From the NCBI RefSeq assembly GCF_027105095.1, contig NZ_CP114278.1, positions 2,702,501-2,766,500 of the forward strand: a stretch of DNA of 64,000 nt, given 5' to 3'. Position 1 is the first letter of the stretch. The number at the start of each line of letters is the position of its first letter. This document shows, piece after piece, positions 9,640-18,070 of the stretch. The notes under the pieces were generated by a model that searched no databases, had not been told where the DNA came from, and saw only the letters and a program-made list of their open reading frames with translations. The translations under genes were made by a program, and so were the position numbers. Origin of the DNA: Brevundimonas vesicularis (lineage in GTDB: Bacteria > Pseudomonadota > Alphaproteobacteria > Caulobacterales > Caulobacteraceae).

Positions 9640-12636
9640 ATGGCCGACGCCACCGACACCCCTTGCGGCCGCGACTATCGCGACACCGTCTTCCTGCCCG
9701 AGACGCCCTTTCCCATGCGCGGCGGCCTGCCCCAGAAGGAGCCGGTCATCCTGGAACAGTGGGGCGATCTCTACGGCACCCTGCGCGCCGAGCGTCAGGC
9801 GCAGAACGCCCCCCTCTATGTCCTTCACGACGGCCCGCCCTACGCCAACGGCGACATCCACATCGGTCATGCGCTGAACAAGACGCTGAAGGACTTCGTG
9901 GTCCGCAGCCGGTTCCTCCTGGGCTACGATGTCGATTACGTCCCCGGCTGGGACTGCCACGGCCTGCCGATCGAGTGGAAGATCGAGGAGCAGTTCCGCG
10001 CCAAGGGCCGCCGCAAGGACGAGGTGTCCAAGGACGAGTTCCGCCGCGCCTGCCGCGAATACGCCGGCAAATACATCGACCTGCAAAAGGACCAGTTCCA
10101 CCGGCTGGGCATCGTCGGCGACTTCGCCAACCGCTACGCCACCATGGACTTCACCTCCGAGGCGGCCATCGTCGCCGAGTTCCACAAGTTCAAGAACTCG
10201 GGCCAGCTGTATCGCGGCTCCAAGCCGGTCATGTGGTCGCCGGTGGAGCGCACCGCCTTGGCCGACGCCGAGATCGAGTACCACGACCACGTCAGCCCGA
10301 CGATCTGGGTCAAGTTCCCGGTCACGGCCATGTCGGACGACCATCCCGACGACCTCTTGGCCTTCCGCTCCAGCACGCCCTCTATCGTCATCTGGACCAC
10401 CACGCCCTGGACCATCCCGGCCAACCGCGCCATCAGCTACGGCCCCGAAATCGCCTATGGCCTGTATGAGGTCACGGCCATGGAGGAAGGCCTTGAGTTC
10501 GCGCCCTGGGCCAAGCCCGGCGACCGCCTGATCCTGGCCGACAAGCTGGCCGAGGACGTGTTCAAGGCCGCCAAGATCGCCGCCTGGACCCGCGTCTACG
10601 ACATCAATCCGTCGGGCCTTGAGACCGCCCACCCGCTGGCCGCGCTCGACAGCGGCTACGGCTTCTCCGTGCCCCTGCTGGCCGGCGATCACGTCACCGA
10701 CGACGCCGGCACCGGCTTCGTCCACACCGCGCCCGGCCACGGCGCCGACGACTTCGAGGTGTGGAAGGCCCACGGTCATCACGAGGTGCCCGACACCGTC
10801 GATCCCGACGGGGCCTATTACCCTCACGTCCCCCTGTTCGCGGGCCTGAAGGTGCTGGAGACCGAGGGCAAGAAGACCGGCAAGTTCGGTCCCGCCAATG
10901 GCGCGGTGATGGAGAAGCTGATCGAGGCCGGCAACCTCTTGGCGCGCGGGCGACTGGAGCATTCCTATCCGCACAGCTGGCGCTCCAAGGCGCCGATCAT
11001 CTTCCGCAACACCCCTCAGTGGTTCATCCGCATGGATCAACCCTTGAAGAGCGGCGACACCCTGCGCGAGACGGCGCTGAACGCGATCGACGCCACCGCC
11101 TTCCATCCCGTCGCCGGCAAGAACCGCATCCGCTCGATGGTCGAGGGCCGTCCCGACTGGCTGGTCAGCCGCCAGCGCGCCTGGGGCACGCCTCTGGCGA
11201 TGTTCATCGAAAAACAGACGGGCCAGCCCCTGCATGACCCCGAGGTCGACGCCCGCATCGTCGCGGCCGTCGCCGAACATGGCGCCGACATCTGGTTCAC
11301 CGCGCCCGACAGCGATTTCCTGGGCGCCCACGACCCGGCTCGCTACGAAAAGGTCGAGGACATTCTGGACGTCTGGTTCGATTCCGGCTCGACCCATGCC
11401 TTCACGCTGGACCCGCGCCTGCCGGAAAACGGCTACACCGGCGACCGTCCCGCCCACTGGCCCGCCGACCTCTATCTGGAAGGCTCCGACCAGCACCGTG
11501 GCTGGTTCCAGTCGTCCCTGCTGGAAGGCTGCGGCACGCGCGGCCGCGCCCCGTTCAAGGCGGTCCTGACCCACGGCTTCACCCTCGACGAGAAGGGGGA
11601 GAAGATGTCCAAGTCCAAGGGCAATACGACCGACCCCCTGACAATCATCAAGGAATCCGGCGCCGACATCCTGCGTCTGTGGGTGGCCCTGGTCGACTAT
11701 TCGGACGACCAGCGGATCGGCAAACAGATCCTGCAGACCACGGTCGACGCCTATCGCAAGCTCAGGAACACCGTCCGCTATCTGCTGGGCGCCCTGGCCG
11801 ATTTCGATGAGGCCGAACGCCTGCCGCTGGACCAGATGCCGCCGCTGGAGCGGTTCATCCTGCACCGCCTGCATGAGCTCGACGCTCAGGTCCGCGCCGC
11901 CTACGCCGAATACCGCTTCCAGGACGTCGTCCGCCCGGTGCTGGAGTTCTGCGCCGGCGACCTGTCGGCCCTGTATTTCGACATCCGCAAGGACGCCCTG
12001 TACTGCGACCGCCCCGACAGCCTGCGCCGTCGCGCCGCCCGCACGGTGATGGACGAGGTCTTCATGCGCCTCACCGCCTGGCTGGCCCCGCTGACGCCCT
12101 TCACGATGGAAGAGGCCTGGACCACGCGCTTCCCGGACGCGGGCTCCAACTGCGCGCGGGTCATCCCCGACACCCCGGCCGAATGGCGTAATCCGGCCGA
12201 GGCCGAGCGTTGGGCAGAGATCGCCAAGATCAAGAGCATGGTCAACTTGGCGCTTGAACAAGCTAGAAACCTGAAGCGCATCGGTGGTTCTCTAGACGCG
12301 CATCCCCTGATTTTCCTTGATCCGAAACTTGGAAAACGTGCTGACGGGAAACCCGCCTATATCGGCGACTTTGAAGCAGAGGGTCTTTCCATCGAGGATT
12401 TCGCGGCGGAAGTTTTCGTGACAAGCCTCGCCAGTTTCAAACACGCGCCCGTTCCTGAAGGGGCTGTTCTGCACGAAAACACTCCTCTGGTAGGCGTAGT
12501 CATCGGATTGGCCGACCACCCGAAATGCGCCCGCTCGTGGCGCCGCGTCCCCGACGTCGGCTCCGACCCCGTCTACCCCGACCTCTCGGCCCGCGACGCC
12601 GATGCGGTTCGGTACTGGGACCAGACGCACGCCTGA
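9640..12636 (+). CDS. ileS: Isoleucine--tRNA ligase
   Basis: A 998-residue class I aminoacyl-tRNA synthetase. The HIGH signature is at 74-77 (in PYANGDIHIGH), the KMSKS loop is at 655-659, and the CP1 editing domain lies between them, with the WTTTPWT segment near residue 250. It charges tRNA-Ile and edits Val-tRNA. The C-terminus has KCARSWRR where many bacterial IleRS have a Cys4 zinc knuckle, and the other cysteines are absent; I believe this is common in alphaproteobacteria. The last quarter (about 12240-12530) uses visibly different codons and has lower GC than the rest of the gene. Confidence 0.97.
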   Translation: MADATDTPCGRDYRDTVFLPETPFPMRGGLPQKEPVILEQWGDLYGTLRAERQAQNAPLYVLHDGPPYANGDIHIGHALNKTLKDFVVRSRFLLGYDVDYVPGWDCHGLPIEWKIEEQFRAKGRRKDEVSKDEFRRACREYAGKYIDLQKDQFHRLGIVGDFANRYATMDFTSEAAIVAEFHKFKNSGQLYRGSKPVMWSPVERTALADAEIEYHDHVSPTIWVKFPVTAMSDDHPDDLLAFRSSTPSIVIWTTTPWTIPANRAISYGPEIAYGLYEVTAMEEGLEFAPWAKPGDRLILADKLAEDVFKAAKIAAWTRVYDINPSGLETAHPLAALDSGYGFSVPLLAGDHVTDDAGTGFVHTAPGHGADDFEVWKAHGHHEVPDTVDPDGAYYPHVPLFAGLKVLETEGKKTGKFGPANGAVMEKLIEAGNLLARGRLEHSYPHSWRSKAPIIFRNTPQWFIRMDQPLKSGDTLRETALNAIDATAFHPVAGKNRIRSMVEGRPDWLVSRQRAWGTPLAMFIEKQTGQPLHDPEVDARIVAAVAEHGADIWFTAPDSDFLGAHDPARYEKVEDILDVWFDSGSTHAFTLDPRLPENGYTGDRPAHWPADLYLEGSDQHRGWFQSSLLEGCGTRGRAPFKAVLTHGFTLDEKGEKMSKSKGNTTDPLTIIKESGADILRLWVALVDYSDDQRIGKQILQTTVDAYRKLRNTVRYLLGALADFDEAERLPLDQMPPLERFILHRLHELDAQVRAAYAEYRFQDVVRPVLEFCAGDLSALYFDIRKDALYCDRPDSLRRRAARTVMDEVFMRLTAWLAPLTPFTMEEAWTTRFPDAGSNCARVIPDTPAEWRNPAEAERWAEIAKIKSMVNLALEQARNLKRIGGSLDAHPLIFLDPKLGKRADGKPAYIGDFEAEGLSIEDFAAEVFVTSLASFKHAPVPEGAVLHENTPLVGVVIGLADHPKCARSWRRVPDVGSDPVYPDLSARDADAVRYWDQTHA

Positions 12637-12648
12637 TCGCACCAAACC

Positions 12649-12790
12649 GTCTCCTCCCCATGCAAGGGGGAGGGGGACCGCGAAGCGGTGGAGGGGCTCT
12701 TGACGTCCCACAGAGGTCGGGGATGCGCGAAGAGCCCCTCCGTCTCTCCGCTGCGCTTCGAGCCACCTCCCCATGACATGGGGAGGAGAC
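12649..12790 (-). repeat. Interspersed palindromic repeat, family A, copy 1 (inverted)
   Basis: A 142-base element bounded by 12-base perfect inverted ends (GTCTCCTCCCCA and TGGGGAGGAGAC). It contains an internal ACCGCGAAGCGGT-type palindrome and two GAGGGG/CCCCTC arms. Its reverse complement aligns over most of its length with the copy at 19372-19515, so the two copies lie in opposite orientations. It directly follows ileS. No coding potential is apparent. It resembles the non-autonomous REP/MITE-like elements found between genes in Caulobacteraceae. Confidence 0.8.
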
Positions 12791-13392
12791 GATGCTCAGC
12801 CAGCGCAATGACGCTGGTCCATCCGCAGCGATTTCAATCGCTTGCCGATTTATGTCCCCCTTTTCCCGTCCGCGGGGTCAAACGGCCCCATAATGCACCT
12901 GTCTCGTCGCATGGAGGGCTCGCCTGGCCTGCGACCTTGCGGCGGCGAGAGCGGAGGGAACGGGGGCGATGGTGAGATCCCATCGCGGCGCCGGGGCTGA
13001 TCGGTCGGGGAATCGCCCCGGCGTCCGCAGTCGCGTCGCAGGGTCGAGGGGGATACTCGGCCGCACCGGGGATCGGGGATCGCTGCTCCGACCCGCCCGT
13101 CGCAGGCTGATGGGGTTAGGCGACAAGACCGCCACCGCTCGGCGCCCCGAGCTTGCAGGCCAACCTTCCGCGCGGAGCGTCACACCCTTCGTCGAAACGG
13201 TAATCACATCACAGAACTCCGGGCGAAGGCCCGACGCTCCGCCCAGCCCTCCATCCCCTTCGCAGGCCGAAAGCCGCGAAGACGAAGCCGTTTTCCGTCC
13301 CGCGCGACACTGCGTCATCTTGTCAAACCGCGCCTCGCGCCCCAACTGCAAAGCCTACCCAAATCACACCTTCGCTCGCGACAGGAGCCCTG
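12791..13392. other. Intergenic region between ileS and the Kef-type antiporter
   Basis: About 600 bases without a credible gene. A long plus-strand open frame that starts here has the Arg/Pro/Gly-rich composition of a shadow frame in GC-rich DNA. The main structure seen is the nested inverted-repeat block at 12928-13042, listed separately. The last 60 bases before 13393 are probably the antiporter leader. Confidence 0.5.
12928..13042 (+). ncRNA. Possible structured RNA (strand uncertain)
   Basis: Three nested inverted repeats occur together: an outer 8-bp stem (12928-12935 with 13035-13042), a 7-bp hairpin (12966-12972 with 12980-12986) and a 9-bp GC-rich hairpin (12989-12997 with 13015-13023). 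All are perfect. The arrangement of a closing stem over two internal hairpins is typical of a small structured RNA. I found no SRP, RNase P, tmRNA or other known signature. The region is GC-rich, so chance pairing is a real alternative. Confidence 0.3.
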
Positions 13393-14646
13393 ATGCCGCA
13401 TGCCGACAGCCTGATTCTCACCCTGGTCGGGGGCTTTGTCCTCGCCTTCGTGTTCGGCATGCTGGCGCATCGGCTGAAACTGTCGCCCCTGGTGGGCTAT
13501 CTCGTCGCGGGCGTGATCGTCGGCCCCTATACCGGCGGTTTCGTCGCCGACACCGAACTGGCGCCGCAACTGGCCGAGATCGGCGTCATCCTGCTGATGT
13601 TCGGCGTCGGCCTGCACTTCTCGCCCAAGGATCTGATGCAGGTCCGCAAGGTCGCCATTCCCGGCGCCCTGGTTCAGATCGGCGTCGCCACCGTGCTGGG
13701 CTGGGGGCTCGGCCGGTTCGTGCTGGGCCTGGGCGATGTCGAGGCCCTGCTGATGGGCTTCGCCCTGTCCGTCGCCTCGACCGTCGTCCTGCTGCGGGCG
13801 CTGGAGGAGCGCAAACAGGTCAAGGGCGAGATCGGCCGCATCGCCGTGGGCTGGCTGATCGTCGAGGATCTGGTCATCGTCATCGCCCTGGTCATGCTGC
13901 CCATGGTGCTTGTCCCGGCTGGAACCCAGACGGACTTTGCGGCCCTGGGGGCAGACGTCGGCCTGACCCTGCTCAAGGTCGTGCTGTTCGTCGTCGGCAT
14001 GCTGGTCGTCGGCGGCAAGGTCATCCCCTGGCTGCTGATCCGCATCGCCCACACCAAGTCGCGCGAACTCTTCACCCTGGGCGTCCTCGCCATCGCCCTG
14101 GGCATCGCCTGGCTGGCCTATTTCCTGTTCCATTCCTTCGCGCTGGGAGCCTTCCTGGCCGGCCTGGTGATGAACGCCTCGCCCCTGGGTCACAATGCGG
14201 CAGAGCGATCCCTGCCCCTGCGCGACGCCTTCGCCGTGCTGTTCTTCGTTTCGGTCGGCATGCTGTTTGATCCGATGATCGTGGTGCGCCAGCCGTGGGC
14301 GGTTCTGGGCGTTTTGGGCATCGTCATCGTCGGCAAGTCGGTCGCTGCCCTGGTCATCGCCAAGACCTTCAAGCTGGATCGCCCGACCGGCTTCACCGTC
14401 GCGGCGTCCCTGGCCCAGATCGGCGAGTTCTCCTTCATCCTGGCCGCGCTCGGCGTGTCCCTGGGCGCCATGAGCCGCGAGACCCACGACCTGATCCTGG
14501 CCGCCGCCCTGCTGTCCATCTCGCTCAACCCCTTCGTCTTCCTGTTCACCGACCGGATGGGCGGAAAGCCGAAGCCGCCTGCGGCCGGCGCGATCCGCCC
14601 CGCAGCGGCGGACGGCCCGATCACGGATGCGGTCGCGGCGCCCTGA
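13393..14646 (+). CDS. Kef-type cation:proton antiporter (CPA2 family), membrane domain only
   Basis: A 417-residue polytopic membrane protein with about 12 hydrophobic segments. It shows CPA2 features such as SPLVGYLVAGVIVGP near residue 35, LFGVGL-type helices and FFVSVGM near residue 282. It should exchange K+ (or another monovalent cation) for protons at the inner membrane. KefB/KefC/YbaL relatives carry a cytosolic TrkA-N (RCK) domain after residue 400. Here the protein ends after a short Pro/Ala tail, so that regulatory domain is missing. There is no neighbouring KefF/KefG-like ancillary gene. Confidence 0.87.
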   Translation: MPHADSLILTLVGGFVLAFVFGMLAHRLKLSPLVGYLVAGVIVGPYTGGFVADTELAPQLAEIGVILLMFGVGLHFSPKDLMQVRKVAIPGALVQIGVATVLGWGLGRFVLGLGDVEALLMGFALSVASTVVLLRALEERKQVKGEIGRIAVGWLIVEDLVIVIALVMLPMVLVPAGTQTDFAALGADVGLTLLKVVLFVVGMLVVGGKVIPWLLIRIAHTKSRELFTLGVLAIALGIAWLAYFLFHSFALGAFLAGLVMNASPLGHNAAERSLPLRDAFAVLFFVSVGMLFDPMIVVRQPWAVLGVLGIVIVGKSVAALVIAKTFKLDRPTGFTVAASLAQIGEFSFILAALGVSLGAMSRETHDLILAAALLSISLNPFVFLFTDRMGGKPKPPAAGAIRPAAADGPITDAVAAP

Positions 14647-14686
14647 GCCCCTTTCCGCGCCGTCCGCCGCCCGCTATCGTCCGCTC

Positions 14687-14887
14687 ATGGACAAAATCGC
14701 CGCAGATCAGGCCGTCCTTCACTATGGCGACGGCGAGTTCGCCGTCTTGAAGCCCGGCCGCTTCGTGCGCTGCGCCGTCACGGACAAACCGATCCCGCTG
14801 GAAGTCCTCCGCTACTGGAGCCCCAGCCGCCAGCAGCCCTATTTCGGGCCCGCCGAATTCCTCGCGGCCCAGCAGGGCGCAAAATGA
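14687..14887 (+). CDS. DUF2093 domain protein
   Basis: A 66-residue protein matching the small alphaproteobacterial DUF2093 family. The signature is CAVTDKPIPLEVLRYWS followed by a Gln-rich/Tyr segment, with Cys and Arg in the family positions. Function is unknown. The ATG at 14687 is chosen because it begins the conserved region at the family's usual length. Its stop overlaps the start of the M23 peptidase gene (ATGA at 14884), so the two are translationally coupled. Confidence 0.8.
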   Translation: MDKIAADQAVLHYGDGEFAVLKPGRFVRCAVTDKPIPLEVLRYWSPSRQQPYFGPAEFLAAQQGAK

Positions 14888-15741
14888 TCTTGTCGCGCCG
14901 CGCCCTTCTGACCGGCGCGGGCGCCAGCCTGATCGCCGCCCCGCTGATGGCTGAGGACAGCAACGTCCTGCCGCTGGCCTTGAACGGCGCCTGGCGTCAG
15001 GGCGGCTACGCCTTCGGTCGCACCGCGCCGCGCGCCCTGATCTTCGTCGACGGCGAGGCTCTGACGACCGCCTCGGCCGCCGGCCTCTTCGTGATCGGCT
15101 TCGACCGCGACGCCGGTCCAACCACCCAGGTCGAAGCCCGGTCCGGCGACCGGTCCGCCCGACGCACGCTCGCCATCGCCCCCTACGCCTTCCCGTCAAC
15201 CAGCGTGAACGGCCTGCCGCCCTCGACCGTCGAGCCCAGCGATCCCGCCCTCCTGGCCCGCATCCAGCAGGAGATCGCGCTGAAGACCGAGGGCTTCGCC
15301 AGCCGCATCGACACCGACGACTTCAAGGACGGCTTCGTCTGGCCGCTGGAGAGCTACCGGGTCTCCAGCGCCTGGGGCGCTCAGCGCGTCCTGAACGGCA
15401 CGCCCGCCCGGCCCCATTACGGCATCGATCTCGCCGCGCCGCAGGGCAGCGTCATCCGCGCCCCCGCCAACGGCCGCATCGCCTTCGTGCGCCCCGATAT
15501 GCATTTCGAGGGCGGCCTGACCCTGGTCGACCACGGTCAGGGCCTGAACAGCTGCTATCTGCACCAGTCGCGGCTGGATGTGGCGCTGGGTCAGCGCGTC
15601 CGGCGCGGCGATCCGCTGGGCCGCGTCGGAATGACCGGCCGCGCCACCGGCCCGCACCTGTGCTGGCGCATGAAATGGCGCGATCGCAACCTTGACCCGT
15701 CGCTGATGGTCGGCGCGCAGGCTCCAGAAACCCTCGCCTGA
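14884..15741 (+). CDS. M23 family metallopeptidase (LytM-like), exported
   Basis: A 285-residue protein with a Tat-like N-terminus (SRRALL followed by a hydrophobic stretch) and a C-terminal LytM/M23 domain (about residues 165-275). The zinc motif HxxxD is present (His178, Asp182 in HYGIDLAAP). The second motif, normally HxH, reads His258-Leu-Cys260, so the usual zinc-ligand His is replaced by Cys. The family cleaves peptidoglycan cross-links or acts as an amidase activator in the periplasm. Cys can ligand zinc, so activity is not excluded. It forms an operon with the DUF2093 gene. Confidence 0.87.
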   Translation: MILSRRALLTGAGASLIAAPLMAEDSNVLPLALNGAWRQGGYAFGRTAPRALIFVDGEALTTASAAGLFVIGFDRDAGPTTQVEARSGDRSARRTLAIAPYAFPSTSVNGLPPSTVEPSDPALLARIQQEIALKTEGFASRIDTDDFKDGFVWPLESYRVSSAWGAQRVLNGTPARPHYGIDLAAPQGSVIRAPANGRIAFVRPDMHFEGGLTLVDHGQGLNSCYLHQSRLDVALGQRVRRGDPLGRVGMTGRATGPHLCWRMKWRDRNLDPSLMVGAQAPETLA

Positions 15742-15807
15742 TCAAGGGCTCCTCTTGCGAGACTACGCATATCCCCTTAGCCTCGCGCCAATCTCTGGCA
15801 GGCCCCG

Positions 15808-16314
15808 ATGATCTCACTGAAATCGCTGAACGTCCTGCTCGTGGACGACAATCAGAACATGCGCGCGATCGCTGCCGCCGTGTTGCACTCGGCCGACATC
15901 CGCAACGTCTATGAGGCGGCCGAGGGCGCGACCGCCTTCGACCTGCTGCGTCGCCACGCGATCGATCTGGCCATCGTCGATTTCAACATGTTCCCGCTGG
16001 ACGGCGTCGAGTTCACCCGCCTGGTCCGCACCAGCCCCGACAGCCCCAATCCGCATCTGCCGATCATCATGATGACCGGCCATTCCGAACGCAGCCGCGT
16101 CTACGAGGCCCGCGACGCCGGGGTGACCGAGTTCATCGTCAAGCCGATCACCGCCAAGGCCGTGCTGGATCGGCTGAACGCCGTCATCATGAAGCCGCGC
16201 CCCTTCATCAAGGCCGATGGCTATATCGGCCCCTGCCGTCGGCGCCGCGATACGCCCGACTACGCTGGGCCTTACCGTCGAGGGTCGGACGCCTCGCGGT
16301 CCAACGCCGCATAG
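15808..16314 (+). CDS. Stand-alone CheY-like response regulator with basic C-terminal tail
   Basis: A 168-residue protein with a receiver domain at about residues 5-125. Acidic residues occur in LLVDDN, the phosphoacceptor Asp in LAIVDFNM, Thr in MMTGH and Lys in FIVKP. A family-specific tail of about 40 residues, rich in Arg, Tyr and Pro (CRRRRDTPDY), follows; there is no DNA-binding or enzymatic output domain. It is therefore probably a protein-protein signalling regulator. No cognate kinase is adjacent. Its 3' end overlaps the convergent acyltransferase gene by 43 bases. Confidence 0.87.
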   Translation: MISLKSLNVLLVDDNQNMRAIAAAVLHSADIRNVYEAAEGATAFDLLRRHAIDLAIVDFNMFPLDGVEFTRLVRTSPDSPNPHLPIIMMTGHSERSRVYEARDAGVTEFIVKPITAKAVLDRLNAVIMKPRPFIKADGYIGPCRRRRDTPDYAGPYRRGSDASRSNAA

Positions 16315-17207
16315 ACCTTGTCCGGCCAACGCTTGTGGACCCAGAACCAGTCCACGGGATGCTCTCTGACCCGGTCCTCGACGAAGCGATTGGCGGCCTG
16401 GATGCCGGCCAGCGTATCGGCCGCCTTGTCATCGCTTTGATTGACCACGATCGGCTCGTGCGCCGTCACTCGAAACCGCACGCCCGGCAGCCGCACCACC
16501 GACAGCGGCAGCATGACGGTATCGAACTTCAACGCCAGTCTCGCCGCTCCAGGCGAGGCGTTCACCGGCTGACCAAAGAACTCCACCTCCGGCCCCTGAT
16601 TGTATTTCTGATCGACCAGCAGGGCGATGGAATCGCCGCGCTTCATCCCCGCCATCAGCTCGCGTGTCCCATCGCCCTTGGGCGCGAACAGGCGGATGCC
16701 GTATCGCTCCCGGCTCTGGCGGATCAGGGCGTCGACGTACGGATTATTGGCGGCGCGATAGGTCACCTGACACGGCACGCCCGCCGCCATGATCACCGCC
16801 GCCATCACCTCGAAGTTGGCCAGATGGCCCGAGATCAAAACGGCCGGCTTGCCGCTGTCGCGCAGGGCGTGCAGCCGCTCCATCCCGACCACCTCGACCC
16901 GCCCGCCTTCGGGCGTCAGATGATCCATGACCGCCAGCTCCGCGAAGGTCCGGCCCGTCTGATCCCACTGCGCCAGGGTGAGGGCCTCGCGCTCATCGCT
17001 CGGCATGTCGGGAAAGGCGATGCGGAGGTTTCGCATCACCGTCTTCTGCGTGCCGGTCAGCGGCCCCAGGGTGCGCAGCAGCCAGCCGCCCAACCCCGAC
17101 GCCCGCTCGACACCCAACAGGCGCAGAAAACCGAACAGCGCCTGAAAGCCGAAGGCCTCCAGGCGCCATGCGAAATCCTGTCGCCAATCGCTACTCTTAC
17201 CAGGCAA
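16272..17207 (-). CDS. LpxL/HtrB-type lysophospholipid acyltransferase (lipid A secondary acylation)
   Basis: A 311-residue inner-membrane acyltransferase. It has the HxxxxE catalytic motif (HLANFE), the NPYVD segment and the [15 protein letters not shown] block of the LpxL/LpxM family, and an N-terminal hydrophobic region near residues 20-40. It should add a secondary fatty acyl chain to the lipid A precursor. The specific acyl donor cannot be deduced. The 5' end overlaps the upstream SDR gene by 11 bases on the same strand, so the two form an operon. The 3' end overlaps the convergent response regulator. Confidence 0.88.
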   Translation of the reverse strand: MPGKSSDWRQDFAWRLEAFGFQALFGFLRLLGVERASGLGGWLLRTLGPLTGTQKTVMRNLRIAFPDMPSDEREALTLAQWDQTGRTFAELAVMDHLTPEGGRVEVVGMERLHALRDSGKPAVLISGHLANFEVMAAVIMAAGVPCQVTYRAANNPYVDALIRQSRERYGIRLFAPKGDGTRELMAGMKRGDSIALLVDQKYNQGPEVEFFGQPVNASPGAARLALKFDTVMLPLSVVRLPGVRFRVTAHEPIVVNQSDDKAADTLAGIQAANRFVEDRVREHPVDWFWVHKRWPDKVYAALDREASDPRR

Positions 17208-17979
17208 TCGTCAATCCACCGTCCACCACGAGGGTCTGGCCGGTCACATAGGCCGACGCAGGGCTGCACAGATAGACCGCCGTCCCTGCGATTTCATCGG
17301 GCTGACCGATCCTTTTCAGCGGCGCCGGCTCGGTGACCTGTTTCAGCAGCTCGGGATTCTCCCACAGATATTTGGCGAAATCGGTCTGGACCAATCCAGG
17401 CGCGATGCAGTTGACCCGCACGTTCGACGGCCCCCACTCCACCGCCAGGTTGCGCACCAGCTGCATGTCCGCCGCCTTGGAGATGTTGTAGGCGCCGATC
17501 AGGGCGTTGCCGCGAAGCCCGCCGATGGACGAGATCACCAGGATCGCCCCGTCCTTGCGCTCCACCATCTGCGGCGCGACCATCTGGATAAGCCAGTGGT
17601 TCGAGATGACGTTATTCTGCAGGATCTTTTCGAACTGGTCGTCGGCGATGCCCGCCATCGGCCCGGCGTAGGGATTGGTCGCGGCGTTACAGACCAGAAT
17701 GTCGATCTGGCCGAAGGCGGCGTTGGTCTCATCGACCAACCGCTGCAAATCTTCCTTCGAGGCGATGTTGGCCGGCACCGCGATGGCGCGCGGTTCATCG
17801 GCCTTGGCGCCGTACTTGCCGTTGATCTCGGCGGCGACCTCGTCGCACGGCCCGGCCTTGCGCGACGAGATGACGACCTTGGCGCCGTGTTCGGCCAGCC
17901 GTTCGGCGATGGCCTTGCCGATTCCCCGCGACGAGCCGGTGATGATTGCGACCTTGCCGGTCAGATCGAACAGTTCCAT
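17197..17979 (-). CDS. Short-chain dehydrogenase/reductase (FabG-like)
   Basis: A 260-residue classical SDR. The Rossmann motif TGSSRGIG lies near residue 14, the CNAAT stretch replaces the usual NNAG, and the active-site Ser lies in VISSIGG with YNISK (YxxxK) about 15 residues later. The protein ends in the typical VDGGLTIAW. It should reduce or oxidise a carbonyl/hydroxyl substrate with NAD(P)H. The substrate is unknown; linkage with an acyltransferase suggests a lipid or hydroxyacyl substrate. Confidence 0.9.
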   Translation of the reverse strand: MELFDLTGKVAIITGSSRGIGKAIAERLAEHGAKVVISSRKAGPCDEVAAEINGKYGAKADEPRAIAVPANIASKEDLQRLVDETNAAFGQIDILVCNAATNPYAGPMAGIADDQFEKILQNNVISNHWLIQMVAPQMVERKDGAILVISSIGGLRGNALIGAYNISKAADMQLVRNLAVEWGPSNVRVNCIAPGLVQTDFAKYLWENPELLKQVTEPAPLKRIGQPDEIAGTAVYLCSPASAYVTGQTLVVDGGLTIAW

Positions 17980-18070
17980 TGCGTTTCCCGTAGGTTTGGC
18001 GGGGATATTTGCAGCCCCGCTCTAGCCGAATGACATTGATAGCCTGATACTCAGGCGATTCCATCCGGGA

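Noticed and set aside
9106..12261. Very long minus-strand open frame (over 1000 codons) opposite ileS
   Set aside because: It lies antisense to a clear IleRS coding region, and its Gly/Val/Asp/Gln-rich composition is the mirror of GC-rich codons. No protein features are visible.
12791..13392. SRP RNA, RNase P RNA, tmRNA or 6S RNA in the gap after ileS
   Set aside because: The conserved RNase P (GAGGAAAGTC), SRP tetraloop and tmRNA tag sequences are all missing on both strands.
12969..14270. Plus-strand open frame of 433 codons starting before the Kef gene
   Set aside because: Its later part is a shifted frame of the real antiporter gene. The sequence is Arg/Pro/Gly-rich with no domains.
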